A stretch of 13,590 bases of DNA, taken from contig JAISWA010000221.1 of assembly GCA_031271275.1 (NCBI GenBank), positions 1 through 13,590 on the forward strand. The letters are read 5' to 3'. Under the pieces are notes generated by a model, which saw nothing but the letters and a program-made list of their open reading frames with translations, ran no database searches and was not told the DNA's origin. A program made the translations under genes and the position numbers. The DNA comes from Clostridiales bacterium (lineage in GTDB: Bacteria; Bacillota; Clostridia; Lachnospirales; WQUN01). Numbering within the stretch: the first letter of the stretch is position 1; every line of letters starts with the position of its first letter. This document shows positions 13,472 through 13,590 of this stretch, piece after piece.

Positions 13472-13590
13472 ATGAAAAAATTTGATAATGATTTGTATGT
13501 TGTTGATATGTATCAAGATAATTATTACCCTGATTTTTTGGTTGATAAAGTAAAAGCCTCGCTTATCCAAATTGTTGATTTCCTGGAAAC
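13472..13590 (+). CDS. DUF5713-like protein, 3' end outside the window
   Basis: The first 39 codons of a plus-strand gene that runs off the right edge. It begins MKKFDNDLYVVDMYQDNYYP and continues FLVDKVKASLIQIVDFLE. The DMYxDxYYPxFLVDKVK pattern recalls, from memory, the DUF5713 family of unknown function. AAAGGA lies 9 nt before the ATG. It is AT-rich like the GNAT gene and probably part of the same island. No function is assigned. Confidence 0.6.
   Translation, partial: MKKFDNDLYVVDMYQDNYYPDFLVDKVKASLIQIVDFLE

Overview
The window reads as a chromosomal segment of an anaerobic, probably Gram-positive bacterium, with Clostridia-like Firmicutes the best guess. Supporting signs are a classical rubrerythrin, a polysaccharide deacetylase carrying an S-layer-homology (SLH) module, a ROK/XylR-type repressor, GGAGG-type ribosome binding sites and maltodextrin-type sugar genes. 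Most genes are GC-rich. The lineage is an inference from gene content only. No rRNA, tRNA, CRISPR array, insertion sequence or phage structural gene was seen.

Layout. (1) 1-197, minus: 5' part of an unrecognised small gene that runs off the left edge. (2) 379-921, plus: rubrerythrin with its own -10 box and a strong intrinsic terminator. (3) 979-5080, plus: a membrane-anchored metallo-beta-lactamase-fold hydrolase, then a GH13 maltodextrin/cyclomaltodextrin hydrolase whose stop overlaps (ATGA) the start of an ATP-grasp ligase. (4) 5088-5736, minus: a PIN-domain protein followed by an overlapping 61-aa partner, which looks like a toxin-antitoxin-type pair with inverted gene order and lies in a more AT-rich island. 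(5) 5847-6551, plus: a PHP-domain phosphoesterase. (6) 11266 down to 6561, minus: ROK repressor, N-terminally truncated MalG-type permease, zinc-type alcohol dehydrogenase, aldose-1-epimerase-like mutarotase and PIG-L deacetylase. This looks like a repressor-controlled sugar-use locus. (7) 11611-12879, plus: a polysaccharide deacetylase with a C-terminal SLH module, divergent from the repressor. (8) 12947-13590, plus: a GNAT acetyltransferase and the start of a DUF5713-like gene, both clearly more AT-rich than the rest.

How the parts may work together (inference). The minus-strand cluster has the form of a carbohydrate catabolic locus: a sugar-responsive repressor with a palindromic operator over its own -10 box, a sugar-importer subunit, an anomer-converting enzyme, a polyol/sugar dehydrogenase and an N-acetyl-sugar-type deacetylase. 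Its importer is incomplete. No binding protein, MalF partner or ATPase is present, and the single permease lacks its first membrane segment exactly where it abuts the repressor gene, so a deletion has probably removed the transport genes. The most novel-looking points are this deletion junction, the coupled GH13/ATP-grasp pair, the inverted-order PIN pair, and the two deacetylases that each carry an unusual residue at a position usually catalytic.
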